Part shown: positions 1-9,360 of the stretch, piece after piece
Layout of the letters: every line of letters starts with the position of its first letter
Position numbering within the stretch: position 1 is the first letter of the stretch
Assembly (NCBI GenBank): GCA_963798325.1
Contig: CAWCSS010000008.1
Span: forward strand, 558,001-622,000
Direction of reading: 5' to 3'
DNA: 64,000 nucleotides
DNA from: Solirubrobacter sp963798325
Lineage (GTDB): Bacteria > Actinomycetota > Thermoleophilia > Solirubrobacterales > Solirubrobacteraceae
Made by a program: the position numbers and the translations under genes
The notes under the pieces: model-generated
Databases searched by the model: none
Seen by the model: the letters and a program-made list of their open reading frames with translations, nothing else
What the model was told of the DNA's origin: nothing

Positions 1-473
1 CGGCGCGGGAGGTCGGCCGCGCGCCCGGGACCGTTCCGTACCTCGGAGAGGTGCTGACGTTGGTGCCCGAGCCCGGCCGCACGCGCGTGCACCGGCGCGG
101 TGACCGGCTCCTGATTCCCGAGGCGGACGCCGCCGTCGCCCTGGAGCGCTGGTACCGGCGCCAGGCGCGCGAGGAGGTGGCGGAGCGGCTGGACCGCGTG
201 TGCGCCCGTGTCGGCTCGCGCTACGACGGCCTGACCATCCGCGCCCAGAAGACCCGCTGGGCGTCCTGCTCGTCCAAGGGCGCGATGTCGTTCAACTGGC
301 GGCTGCTGCTCGCGCCGCCGGAGATCCTCGACTACGTGGTCGAGCACGAGGTCTGCCACCTCGAGGTGATGGACCACTCGCCGCGGTTCTGGCGGCTGCT
401 GGGCTCGCGGGTGCCGGACTGGCGCGAGCGCTCGGCGTGGCTGCGCCGCTACGGGCCGACGCTCACGCTGTAA
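1..473 (+). CDS. YgjP/SprT-like zinc metallopeptidase (M48-related, DUF45), 5' truncated
   Basis: The frame is open from base 3 and runs off the left edge, so the N-terminus is missing. The first visible residues (VPYLGEVLTLV) match the start region of YgjP-type proteins, which argues against taking the internal GTG at 51 as the real start. The zinc motif HEVCH sits in VVEHEVCHLEVMDHSPRFW, with the family's second conserved His (DHSPRFW) just after it. A preceding RAQKTRWASCSS block is also typical. Proteins of this family are predicted cytosolic metal-dependent hydrolases of poorly known substrate. Its 3' end overlaps the converging gene by 11 bases. Confidence 0.85.
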   Translation, partial: AREVGRAPGTVPYLGEVLTLVPEPGRTRVHRRGDRLLIPEADAAVALERWYRRQAREEVAERLDRVCARVGSRYDGLTIRAQKTRWASCSSKGAMSFNWRLLLAPPEILDYVVEHEVCHLEVMDHSPRFWRLLGSRVPDWRERSAWLRRYGPTLTL

Positions 474-783
474 GCGTGGCGCGCAGGGCCACGAACGGCT
501 CGTCGGCGTCGAGTGGCCGGCGGACGAACCCGCCGGTCCAGGCCGCGATCGACCCGTCACCGTGGATGTCCACGCCGCCCTTGGCGGAGGGACCCTTGAC
601 CTCGATGCGTGCCACGACCCGCTGCGCAGGTTCGTAGCGGGAGCCGAACACGTCGATCGCGGCCGCCCGGCCACGACGGAGCTCGCGCGCCTTGTCCTGG
701 ACGTACTCCATCGCCTCCTCGAGCGACGCGTGCTTGGCGCGCTCGAAGCGCGGCCCGGCGCGGACGACGACCTTGTAGCTCAC
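463..783 (-). CDS. Conserved-looking small protein, unknown function
   Basis: A 106-residue protein starting at a GTG that overlaps the TGA of the upstream lipoprotein gene (GTGA), which suggests translational coupling and decides the start. It is a soluble alpha/beta sequence beginning VSYKVVVRAGPRFERAKH, with an Arg/Lys-rich helix (residues about 20-45) followed by alternating beta-like stretches (VVARIEVKGPSAKGGVDI). I see no signal peptide, membrane segment or catalytic motif and do not recognise the family. It is the second gene of a leftward pair with the SSI-like lipoprotein. Confidence 0.7.
   Translation of the reverse strand: MSYKVVVRAGPRFERAKHASLEEAMEYVQDKARELRRGRAAAIDVFGSRYEPAQRVVARIEVKGPSAKGGVDIHGDGSIAAWTGGFVRRPLDADEPFVALRATLTA
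464..478. terminator. Small palindrome at convergent gene ends
   Basis: CACGCT-gta-AGCGTG spans both stop codons of the converging genes. It is short with no T-tract, so a bidirectional terminator is only a guess. Confidence 0.25.
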
Positions 784-1184
784 TTGGCCTGGGAGAGCAG
801 TGGCTCCACCCGGGCCCAGCGCTCGATCTCGCATCCGTCCTGGCGCGAGAACGACGCGTTCACGGCGTCCCCGCGGATGGTGCCCTTGATCGTCGCGGTC
901 TCGGGCCCGCCGAAGATCTGCGTGCACGCCGTCCCGTCCGGCGTGGGGGCCAGGTCGGCGGCCGAGACGCCGGCCGCCGCGCCGCAGGCGGTGCTGTCGG
1001 TGGGCGCCTTGCAGGTGAGCGTGAGCGTCTTGGGCGGCGTGGCCTTGTCCCCGTCGTCGACGGTCACCGTCAGGTCGGCGAGGTCCGAGCTCCCGCTCGA
1101 GGCGGGCGAGGGCTCGTCGGACCCGCAGGCGGAGGTCCCGAGCAGTACGACGGCGGCGATGAGAGCCAGCGCGTGGTGACGCAT
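780..1184 (-). CDS. Lipoprotein with subtilisin-inhibitor-like (SSI) domain
   Basis: A 134-residue protein. A hydrophobic signal (MRHHALALIAAVVLLG) leads to a lipobox with the lipidated Cys at 20 (LGTSAC), followed by a Ser/Pro-rich linker. The mature part has four cysteines in the order seen in Streptomyces subtilisin inhibitors: C58 and C67, then CTQIFGGPETATIKG (C87) and a final DGCEIERW (C118). The CTxIxxxP...G...SFSRxxxCE pattern is the best support. If it is an SSI homologue it would be a cell-surface serine-protease inhibitor, but the reactive-site loop is not obvious. Confidence in lipoprotein is high, in SSI moderate. Confidence 0.7.
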   Translation of the reverse strand: MRHHALALIAAVVLLGTSACGSDEPSPASSGSSDLADLTVTVDDGDKATPPKTLTLTCKAPTDSTACGAAAGVSAADLAPTPDGTACTQIFGGPETATIKGTIRGDAVNASFSRQDGCEIERWARVEPLLSQAK

Positions 1185-1195
1185 GAGAGTTGAAG

Positions 1196-2416
1196 TTAGC
1201 GTGCGCTGGCGGCAACTGAGCCCGACAGCCGGCGCGCGGGCTCGCCCCAGCCGACCGCGCCGAGCGGCACGCCGTCGGCGTCCCGGGAGAGCGACCAGCG
1301 CCAGTTCACGCCCGGCGTCGATGGCAGCGCGACGATGCCGCCCGCCAGGAAGCGCTCCCACACGTCGCGGCCGGAGCCGGTGGTGGCGAACCAGTCGCGG
1401 CCCAGCAGCTCGTCCTCCTGCAGGCCGAGCGCGGCGCAGGCGGTGCCGTTGGCGATCTCCACGCGCCCGTCGGCGTCGAGCGCGACCACCAGCGCGCCGG
1501 CGCCGTCGAACGCACGGCGGGCGCGGGCGCGCTTGCGGCGGCGGGCCAGGTAGTTCGCGAGCTGGCCGCCGATCGTGGCGAACATCGCCGAGATCTCCGC
1601 GTTGGGCTCGCGCACGTCGGTGGCGTAGAGCTCGATCACGCCGAAGCACTCGTCGCCGATGGCGATCGGGAACGCGGCGGCGGTGACCAGGCCCGCGCGC
1701 AGCGCCTCACCCGTCGCGCCGAGCCAGATCGGGCGCCGGAAGGCCCAGACCTCACCCGCGAGGCCCTGGCCGGCGGCGAAGGATTGCTCGCGGGTGCTGT
1801 TGGTCAATGACGCGACGGCGGCGCGCGCGCCGGCGGCGTGCCACGCGGTCGTGCAGGTGAGCCGCGAGCCGTCCGGACGCCAGACGGCGCCGGCCGTCCA
1901 GCCGAGCGAGTCGCCGATCGTCTCCAGCACCCGCTCACACAACGCCACCGCCTCGAGCCCGGCGGCGAGATGGTCGGCGATCGCCTGCTGGGTGGCGAGC
2001 AGCTTGTGCGCACCGCCGACCCGGCGGCGCATCCGCGCCTGCTCGAGCTCGCGGTTGAGCACGGCGGGAAGCGTGGCGACGTCCGAGATCGTGGGCACGC
2101 CCGTGGGCAGCCCGCGCAGGACGGCGGTCAGCGTCCCGGGGCGCATGTGCGGCGTCACGGCGATGAACGGCAGGTGCGGATCGGCGAGCCGGACGAGCTC
2201 GAGCGCCTTGCGCGACGGCACCGGGTCCGTGCCCTCGCCGCCGTAGAGCACCGCCTGCCAGGAACGCCGCTGCAGCGCCGCCGTGAGCGCCTCGACGCCC
2301 TGCACCGGGACACTGCGAACGTGCCAGCCGGCATCGTCGAGCGCACGCTGAACGAGCGCCGCGTGCCCGGCGGGAACGTCGACGAGCAGCGCGCTGACAG
2401 ACCGGTGGCGGCTCAC
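1196..2416 (-). CDS. Signalling protein: receiver-like region, GAF and PAS domains
   Basis: A 406-residue cytosolic protein. Residues about 8-120 resemble a response-regulator receiver fold (ALLVDV..., AVLYGGEGTDP, LPFIAVTPH) but lack the usual acidic pocket and DVxMP phosphosite. Residues about 140-290 look like a GAF domain (AGQGLAGEVWAFRRPIWLG; AAFPIAIGDECFGVIELY). Residues about 298-390 look like a PAS domain (ALVVALDADGRVEIANGTA, LGLQEDELLGRDWF). There is no histidine-kinase, GGDEF or HTH output, so it may sense a ligand and act by protein contact. It stands alone, with a strong hairpin upstream that ends the previous transcript. Confidence 0.75.
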   Translation of the reverse strand: MSRHRSVSALLVDVPAGHAALVQRALDDAGWHVRSVPVQGVEALTAALQRRSWQAVLYGGEGTDPVPSRKALELVRLADPHLPFIAVTPHMRPGTLTAVLRGLPTGVPTISDVATLPAVLNRELEQARMRRRVGGAHKLLATQQAIADHLAAGLEAVALCERVLETIGDSLGWTAGAVWRPDGSRLTCTTAWHAAGARAAVASLTNSTREQSFAAGQGLAGEVWAFRRPIWLGATGEALRAGLVTAAAFPIAIGDECFGVIELYATDVREPNAEISAMFATIGGQLANYLARRRKRARARRAFDGAGALVVALDADGRVEIANGTACAALGLQEDELLGRDWFATTGSGRDVWERFLAGGIVALPSTPGVNWRWSLSRDADGVPLGAVGWGEPARRLSGSVAASAR

Positions 2417-2533
2417 CTACGAGGCATCGGGCGGTTACGGGTGTCGCTTGAACGTTGTGTCCTGAGGCGGACGGTCGTCCGCTGTGCGGCGGCGGTCACG
2501 GCGAGCCGGCCGCGGCGGGCGCGCACTTCGGGT

Positions 2534-2565
2534 AACGAAACGCCCCGCGAACCGGGCGTTTCGTT
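2534..2565 (-). terminator. Rho-independent-type terminator after gltA-GNAT
   Basis: A perfect 12-base stem (AACGAAACGCCC / GGGCGTTTCGTT) with an 8-base loop lies 14 bases past the GNAT stop. It likely ends the leftward gltA-GNAT transcript before the GAF/PAS gene. Confidence 0.75.
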
Positions 2566-2579
2566 CCCGTATCACGCAA

Positions 2580-3074
2580 TCAGGCCGCGAGCCGGCCCGC
2601 CGGCGCGGTGATGCGCGTCACGACCTCGCGCACGCCGAAGGAGATCTCGTCCCGCTCCAACGGCAGGCCGAACCCGCGCATCAGGCGCAGCGCCCGCCGG
2701 TTGTCGGCCAGCATCGTGCCCGCGAAGCGCGTGATGCCCTCCTCCGCCGCGCGCGTGGCGAGCAGGTCCATCAGCCGGCGGCCGAGGCCCTGCCCCTGCC
2801 ACGGATCACCGACGACGACGGCGACGTCGGCGACGTCCGGACCGACCCGCACGCAGCGGGCGACCGCCACCAACGCGTCACCCGAGACGACCACGTAGGC
2901 GATGTGGTCGTGCTGGTCGACCTCGGTCAGGTAGCGCAGCTCCGCCGCGCTGAAGGAGACCTTGGGCGAGAGGAAGCGCTTCATCGCCGTCTCCGGGCTC
3001 AGCGCCCGCAGCCCGGCGGTCAGCAGCGCCTTGTCTTCGGGGACGATCGGACGGATGAGGAGCATGAGTTGCAT
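2580..3074 (-). CDS. GNAT family N-acetyltransferase
   Basis: A 164-residue single-domain acetyltransferase. The acetyl-CoA loop is GDPWQGQGLGRRLM (residues about 89-102), preceded by the beta strand VADVAVVVGD and followed by the ADNRRALRLMRGFGL helix of motif B. It resembles the GNAT module found beside or within acyl-CoA synthetase-type protein acetyltransferases (PEDKALLTAGLRALSPETAMKRF), so protein or metabolite acetylation is possible. Two start codons are close (3074 and 3065); a GGAGGA lies about 14 bases before the first. It follows gltA by 44 bases on the same strand and probably shares its transcript. Confidence 0.85.
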   Translation of the reverse strand: MQLMLLIRPIVPEDKALLTAGLRALSPETAMKRFLSPKVSFSAAELRYLTEVDQHDHIAYVVVSGDALVAVARCVRVGPDVADVAVVVGDPWQGQGLGRRLMDLLATRAAEEGITRFAGTMLADNRRALRLMRGFGLPLERDEISFGVREVVTRITAPAGRLAA

Positions 3075-3118
3075 CAAACAACTCAGGCTCCTCCCCGTCA
3101 AGTGGGGGTAGCCGCCCC

Positions 3119-4447
<1,329 letters not shown>

Positions 4448-4515
4448 TGCGCTCCTCTGGAGGGGGAGGGTACGTCTCTACCCCCATTGTGGCGGGGAGC
4501 GAGATCGTTAGGTCG

Positions 4516-4740
4516 TTACCCCGTGATCACGGCGGTGAACATGGCCGCGGCGACCAGCACGAGGCACACGAGCGAGAGCAGTCCCTGGACGCGTGCGGAC
4601 GGCGGGAAGGTCTCGTGGCGCCGGACGCCGACCAGCGAGAGCAGCAGGGCGAACGCGACCAGCGCGATCGCGGCGACGTAGAACGGCGTCTTGGAGGGCT
4701 CCGCGGCCTCCTCGGCCGCCAGCAGCAGCGTGGCGAGCAT
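4516..4740 (-). CDS. Small two-helix membrane protein
   Basis: A 74-residue protein with two predicted transmembrane helices (about residues 24-40, VAAIALVAFALLLSLVG, and 52-72, LLSLVCLVLVAAAMFTAVI) joined by a basic loop (VRRHETFPPSARVQ). The short N-terminus is acidic. I do not recognise a named family; size and topology would suit a small accessory subunit, but nothing shows its partner. It stands alone between gltA and the next small membrane gene. Confidence 0.65.
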   Translation of the reverse strand: MLATLLLAAEEAAEPSKTPFYVAAIALVAFALLLSLVGVRRHETFPPSARVQGLLSLVCLVLVAAAMFTAVITG

Positions 4741-4804
4741 CGACCGGGAAATTACCGCAACGTGATCCGCGAAGCGCTCACGCAGCCGAAACGGGCCGCG
4801 CCCG

Positions 4805-5080
4805 CTACTCGTGGAGCTCGCGTGAGCGGCCCGCGGCGGTCACCGAGCGCACACGCGGCGGCGCGTCCAGGCGCGCGCCGCAGCCCGGCCCGCCACGGCG
4901 CGGGGGGCGCGGGCGGCGCGGCCGTCGTGGGTGCGGGCGCCGCGGGACCGGCGCTCCGCCGCCGTCGCTCTCGATCGCGTCCTCGTCCCCGGTCTGCTTG
5001 ATCGCCCACCAGACGATGTAACAGGCGGCCACGATCGGCAGCTTGAGGAAGACGAACAGATAAAGCATGGTCCAGCCCAT
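4805..5080 (-). CDS. Small membrane protein with Pro/Arg-rich tail
   Basis: A 91-residue protein. One hydrophobic segment occupies residues about 3-26 (WTMLYLFVFLKLPIVAACYIV), then a short acidic stretch (TGDEDAIESDGGG) and a low-complexity basic tail (PRRPHPRRPRRPRPPRR). The tail may bind nucleic acid or acidic lipids, or simply reflect high-GC drift. ATG 5080 lies 15 bases past the PfkB-kinase stop on the same strand, so it is probably co-transcribed; ATG 5068 is an alternative start. No known family recognised. Confidence 0.6.
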   Translation of the reverse strand: MGWTMLYLFVFLKLPIVAACYIVWWAIKQTGDEDAIESDGGGAPVPRRPHPRRPRRPRPPRRGGPGCGARLDAPPRVRSVTAAGRSRELHE

Positions 5081-5095
5081 CAGCTGGACCTCATG

Positions 5096-6031
5096 CTACG
5101 CCCGGAGCTGGATCGGGGTCGCGTCAAAGACGTTCACCCGTTGCAACTCGGACACACGCGAGGAGATCTCGTCCGCCGTCAGCGTCTGCATCCGCTCGGT
5201 TCCGAAGCCCTCGACGTTGAACGACGCCAGCGCCGTGCCGTAGGCCATCGCGCGGCGCAGGAGCTCGTCGGTGATCTCCTCGTCGGCGTGCGCGGCGACG
5301 TAGCCCACGAAGCCGCCCGCGAACGTGTCGCCGGCGCCGGTGGGATCGATGACGTCGGCGGTCGGGTAGGCCGAGAGGCCGAAGACGCCCTCGGCGGTGT
5401 ACATCGCCGAGCCGTACTCGCCGAACTTCACGATCACGATCCGCGGCCCCATCTCCATCACCTTGCGCGTCGCGCGCACGAGGTTCGGCTCATCGGTCAG
5501 CTGCTTGACCTCGCCGTCGTTGATGATCAGGCAGTCGACGGTGGCGATCGTCTTCACCAGCGACTCGCGCGCGATGTCGATCCACAGGTTCATCGTGTCC
5601 AGCGCCGCGAAGCGCGCGCTGGTGCACTGCTCGCGCACCGCGCGCTGCAGGTCGGGCTGGATGTTGGCCAGGAACAGGACGTCGGCGCTGCGCGACGCGT
5701 CGCTGAGCTTCGGCTCGAAGTGCTCGAAGACGTTGAGATCGGTCTGCAGCGTGTGGCGGATGTTGACGTCGCGCTCGTAGCGCCCCGCCCAGAAGAAGGT
5801 CTTGCCGCCCGGGACGTGCTCGACGTCATCGGTGATCACGCCGCGGTTGTGCAGCACGGCGTATTCGGCCTCGCCGAAGTCGTCACCCACGGGGCCGACG
5901 ATCCGGGTCTCGGCGAGAAAGGAGGACGCGAGCGAGAAGTGCACGGCGGCGCCGCCGAGCAGGCGGTCGCGCTTACCGGTCTCGGTTTCGACGGCGTCGA
6001 AGGCGATGGATCCGACCACTGTGAGCGACAT
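5096..6031 (-). CDS. PfkB-family carbohydrate/nucleoside kinase
   Basis: A 311-residue ribokinase-fold kinase that phosphorylates a sugar or nucleoside hydroxyl with ATP. The signature PfkB-2 motif with the catalytic Asp is DPTGAGDTFAGGFVGYVAA near the C-terminus. The N-terminal GSIAFDAVET and GGAAVHFSLASSFL form the substrate-binding face, and IVIVKFGEYGSAMY is the nucleotide-site strand. ATG 6031 is chosen because MSLTVVGSIAFD is the usual family start; the frame extends 12 residues further to another ATG. It may pair with the small membrane gene downstream. The exact substrate cannot be read from sequence. Confidence 0.88.
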   Translation of the reverse strand: MSLTVVGSIAFDAVETETGKRDRLLGGAAVHFSLASSFLAETRIVGPVGDDFGEAEYAVLHNRGVITDDVEHVPGGKTFFWAGRYERDVNIRHTLQTDLNVFEHFEPKLSDASRSADVLFLANIQPDLQRAVREQCTSARFAALDTMNLWIDIARESLVKTIATVDCLIINDGEVKQLTDEPNLVRATRKVMEMGPRIVIVKFGEYGSAMYTAEGVFGLSAYPTADVIDPTGAGDTFAGGFVGYVAAHADEEITDELLRRAMAYGTALASFNVEGFGTERMQTLTADEISSRVSELQRVNVFDATPIQLRA

Positions 6032-6293
6032 AAGGCGCAGCAGCCTAGCGGTGACCCGGAAGGCCATCCGGGCCGTGCCGTCGACCCGCTCGCCGCCCGG
6101 CAGACGTGGCGGCCGGCGGCGGGCGCGCCGAGATCATGATCGTCCCCGGCGCGGGCGGGCGCGCGTACGGGCGCGCGCCCGGCAGCGGCTCCACATCCGT
6201 GTGATCGACGCCACCCGCGGCCTGTCCGTGCCCTTCGGGTTGACGTCCGGCGGTTTGGGAGGTCGCGTTCGGCCGCTAGTGTGACCGGTCGGA

Positions 6294-7700
6294 ATGACGA
6301 CCTTTGCCGAGCTCGGGCTGTCCGAGCCGATACTGCAGGCCCTTCAAGACGTCGGGTACGAGACACCGAGCCCGATCCAGGAGCAGGCGATCCCGCCGCT
6401 GATGGAAGGCCGCGACGTGATCGGCCAGGCCCAGACCGGAACGGGCAAGACGGCGGCCTTCGGGCTCCCGCTGATGGAGTCCGTGGACCCGTCCGAAGAT
6501 GACGTGCAGGCGCTCGTGCTGACGCCGACGCGCGAGCTCTGCATCCAGGTGACCCAGGCGCTGCGCGCCTACGGCGCCCGCAAGGGCATCGATCCCGTGG
6601 CGGTGTTCGGCGGCGCGCCGATCCGCACCCAGCAGGCGCAGCTGCGCCAGGGTGGGCAGGTGGTCGTCGGCACCGTCGGGCGCGTGCTCGACCTGATCAG
6701 CCGGCACTCGCTGGTGCTGCACTCGGCCCGCTACATCGTGCTCGACGAGGCCGACGAGATGCTCGACCTCGGGTTCCTCGAGGACGTCGAGAAGATCCTC
6801 AGCCTCGCCCCGGGCAGCCGCCAGACGGCGCTGTTCAGCGCGACGATGCCGACCGAGATCAAGCGCCTGGCCGAGCGCCACCTGTACGACCCGGTGACGG
6901 TCAAGGTCAAGGCCGCGACGCTGACCATCGACACGGTCGAGCAGTTCTACGTCGAGACCAAGCCGCAGGACAAGGTCGACATGCTCGTCCGCGTGCTGGA
7001 GGCCGAGCGCCCGACGCAGGCGATCGTCTTCACCCGCACGAAGATCCGCGCGGAGCAGCTGTTCAAGACCATGCGCGACAAGGGCATGAACGTCAAGGCC
7101 CTGCACGGCGACATGAGCCAGGGCTCGCGCGACGGCGTGATGATCGGCTTCAAGGGCGGCCGGACGACGATCCTGGTGGCCACCGACGTCGCCGCCCGCG
7201 GCCTGGACATCTCGACCGTCACGCACATCGTGAACTTCGACGTGCCGACGTCCCCGGACGTCTACGTGCACCGCATCGGCCGCACCGGCCGCGTCGGGCG
7301 CTCCGGCCGCGCGATCACGTTCGTCGAGCCCCGTCAGCGGCGCGACCTGGAGGCGATCGAGCGCCACGCGTCCACGAGCATCGCGCCATGGACCGAGGGC
7401 GCGCGGGTCGCGCCGACGCAGGCGTCCGAACCGCGCCCGCGCCGCCATCGCAAGCCGTCGGACGCGCCGACCAACGGCACGACCGTCTACACGAAGCTGA
7501 TCGCCAACGCCGGGCGCCACGAGGGCGTCGAGGCGGCCGACCTGATCGCGGCGATGACCGCGGGCGGGCTCGACGGCGAGGCGATCCGCAACGTCCGCAT
7601 CCTGGAGCGCTTCGCGCTGCTGGAAGTGCCCGCCGGTCACGAGCCCGGCAACGTCAGCGTGCGCGGGCACGACGTGGCGTTCGAGCCGATTCGCAATTGA
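6294..7700 (+). CDS. DEAD-box RNA helicase with DbpA-like RNA-binding end
   Basis: A 468-residue ATP-dependent RNA helicase likely acting in ribosome assembly or mRNA turnover. All core motifs are visible: Q-motif (FAELGLSEPILQAL...SPIQ), Walker A AQTGTGKT, PTREL, DEAD (VLDEADEMLD), SAT, ARGLD and HRIGRTGRVGR. After residue about 375 comes a basic linker (RPRRHRKPSD) and a roughly 70-residue C-terminal domain (TVYTKLIANAGRHEGVEAADLI...) resembling the DbpA/CsdA RNA-recognition domain. The 262-base divergent spacer upstream, GC-rich and hairpin-prone, could form a structured 5' leader. Confidence 0.95.
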   Translation: MTTFAELGLSEPILQALQDVGYETPSPIQEQAIPPLMEGRDVIGQAQTGTGKTAAFGLPLMESVDPSEDDVQALVLTPTRELCIQVTQALRAYGARKGIDPVAVFGGAPIRTQQAQLRQGGQVVVGTVGRVLDLISRHSLVLHSARYIVLDEADEMLDLGFLEDVEKILSLAPGSRQTALFSATMPTEIKRLAERHLYDPVTVKVKAATLTIDTVEQFYVETKPQDKVDMLVRVLEAERPTQAIVFTRTKIRAEQLFKTMRDKGMNVKALHGDMSQGSRDGVMIGFKGGRTTILVATDVAARGLDISTVTHIVNFDVPTSPDVYVHRIGRTGRVGRSGRAITFVEPRQRRDLEAIERHASTSIAPWTEGARVAPTQASEPRPRRHRKPSDAPTNGTTVYTKLIANAGRHEGVEAADLIAAMTAGGLDGEAIRNVRILERFALLEVPAGHEPGNVSVRGHDVAFEPIRN

Positions 7701-7722
7701 AGGCGGGGCATCCCCTCCGCCT
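7701..7722 (+). terminator. Possible hairpin between helicase and cyclophilin genes
   Basis: AGGCGGGG-cat-CCCC(tcc)GCCT can fold into a bulged stem directly after the helicase stop. There is no T-tract, so it may only weaken read-through. Confidence 0.35.
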
Positions 7723-7760
7723 CACCCCGATCATCCGTCCTGAACTGAGGAGGCCCAGCG

Positions 7761-8222
7761 ATGTCCATCGCGACGATGAGCACCAACCACGGTGACATCA
7801 CCATCGAGCTGTTCGACGCGGACAGCCCCAAGACCGTCGAGAACTTCAAGAAGCTGGCCGCCGACGGCTTCTACGACGGCCTGTCGTTCCACCGGATCAT
7901 CAAGGACTTCATGATCCAGGGCGGCTGCCCGCAGGGCACCGGCACCGGCGGCCCGGGCTACACGTTCGAGGACGAGATCAACTCGCACAAGCTGGTTCGC
8001 GGCTCGCTGGCGATGGCCAACGCCGGCCCGAACACCAACGGCTCGCAGTTCTTCATCGTCACGCTCGACGCCACCCCGTGGCTCGACGGCAAGCACACGA
8101 ACTTCGGCCAGGTCACCGGCGGCATGGACGTCGTGGACAAGCTCGAGGCCCTGCCCACGGGCCCCGGCGACAGGCCCCGCGAAGACGCCAAGATCGAAAA
8201 GCTCACGATCTCCGAAAGCTGA
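7761..8222 (+). CDS. Cyclophilin-type peptidyl-prolyl isomerase
   Basis: A 153-residue cytosolic cyclophilin (no signal peptide) catalysing cis-trans isomerisation of proline bonds during folding. The active-site block is present: SFHRIIKDFMIQGGCPQGTGTGG with the catalytic Arg in FHRII, then GSLAMANAGPNTNGSQFFI and WLDGKHTNFGQVTGGMDVV. Length fits bacterial single-domain members. An AGGAGG-like site (gaggaggcc) precedes ATG 7761. It overlaps the converging MFS gene by 20 bases at the 3' end. Confidence 0.95.
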   Translation: MSIATMSTNHGDITIELFDADSPKTVENFKKLAADGFYDGLSFHRIIKDFMIQGGCPQGTGTGGPGYTFEDEINSHKLVRGSLAMANAGPNTNGSQFFIVTLDATPWLDGKHTNFGQVTGGMDVVDKLEALPTGPGDRPREDAKIEKLTISES

Positions 8223-9342
8223 GCAGGCAGCCGACGAGCGCCACCGCGCCGCCGGCGCCGCAGACCGCGTTCCAGCCGCCTCGCTCCCACGCGAGCGAGG
8301 CGCCGGCCGAGCCCGACACGGCGCCCGCGAAGTAGGCCGTCAGATAGGCCGTGGTCAGCCGGCTGCGCGCTTCGGGGCGCAGCCGGTAGATCGCGCTCTG
8401 GTTGAGGATCTGGGTCCCCTGGATGCCGAGGTCGAGAACGACGATGCCCACGATCACCAGCGGCAGGGTGTTCAGCGCGAGCAGCCCCCAGCTGGCCAGC
8501 ACGAGCGCCGTCGCCAGGCGCAGCGCGCCGAGTCCGTGCCCGCGGTCGGCCGCTCGCCCGGCGAACGACGCGATCCCGGCGCCCGCGAGGCCCGCGAGCG
8601 AGAACAGGCCGATCGTCGCCTCGCCGAGGCCGTACTGGCTGGCCAGCAGGAACGAGAGCGCGACCCACATCCCGGTGAACGACGCCATCGAGAGCGCGCC
8701 GAGCAGCATCCGCGAGCGCAGCACCGGCTCCTCGCGGACGAGCTCGCCGACGGACGCCAGCAGCCGCGGGTAGGCCATGTCCGAGGGCGGCTTGACCTCC
8801 GGCAGCGCCCGCCGCAGCACGAACGCGAACAGCAGCATGACCCCCGCGGCGAGCCCGTAGATCAACCGCCAGCCACCGAGCGCGGCGGTGACGCCCGAGA
8901 CCAGGCGGGCGAGCAGGATGCCGAGCAGCACGCCGGTCATCACCCGCCCGACGACGCGCCCGCGCTCCTGCTCGCGCGCCAGCGACGACGCGAACGGGAT
9001 CAGGATCTGCGTCGCGCAGCTGGCGACGCCGACGCACGCCAGCGCAGCCGCGAGGACGCCGAAGGAGGGCGCGAACGACGCGGCGGCCAGCGCCACGGCG
9101 TCCACCAACAGCAGTCGCGAGACCAGCTTCCGTCGTTGCAGCAGATCGCCGAGCGGGACGATCAGCAGCAGCCCGCCGACGTAGCCGAGCTGCGTCGCGG
9201 TCACCAGCAGGCCGGCGGCGCCGGAGGACACGTGCAGCTCGCGCGCGATCGTGTCCAGCAGCGGCTGGGCGTAGTAGAGGTTGGCGACGGTCGCCCCGCA
9301 GGCGACGGCCAGCAGGAGCACCAGGCGGGGAGACAAGCCCAC
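8203..9342 (-). CDS. MFS transporter (YnfM/sugar-efflux-like)
   Basis: A roughly 379-residue integral membrane protein with about twelve hydrophobic segments. The opening VANLYYAQPLLDTIARELHV and the loop GDLLQRRKLV (the MFS motif A region between helices 2 and 3) match the YnfM-type exporter group. Its substrate is unknown. The start must lie before 9361, where the divergent dehydrogenase begins; GTG 9342 (VGLSPRLVLLL) is chosen and TTG 9336 is possible. Longer N-terminal extensions in this frame read antisense through the dehydrogenase and look artificial. Only 18 bases separate the two divergent starts. Confidence 0.85.
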   Translation of the reverse strand: MGLSPRLVLLLAVACGATVANLYYAQPLLDTIARELHVSSGAAGLLVTATQLGYVGGLLLIVPLGDLLQRRKLVSRLLLVDAVALAAASFAPSFGVLAAALACVGVASCATQILIPFASSLAREQERGRVVGRVMTGVLLGILLARLVSGVTAALGGWRLIYGLAAGVMLLFAFVLRRALPEVKPPSDMAYPRLLASVGELVREEPVLRSRMLLGALSMASFTGMWVALSFLLASQYGLGEATIGLFSLAGLAGAGIASFAGRAADRGHGLGALRLATALVLASWGLLALNTLPLVIVGIVVLDLGIQGTQILNQSAIYRLRPEARSRLTTAYLTAYFAGAVSGSAGASLAWERGGWNAVCGAGGAVALVGCLLSFRRS

Positions 9343-9360
9343 CAGGCTAGGCTGCGACGT

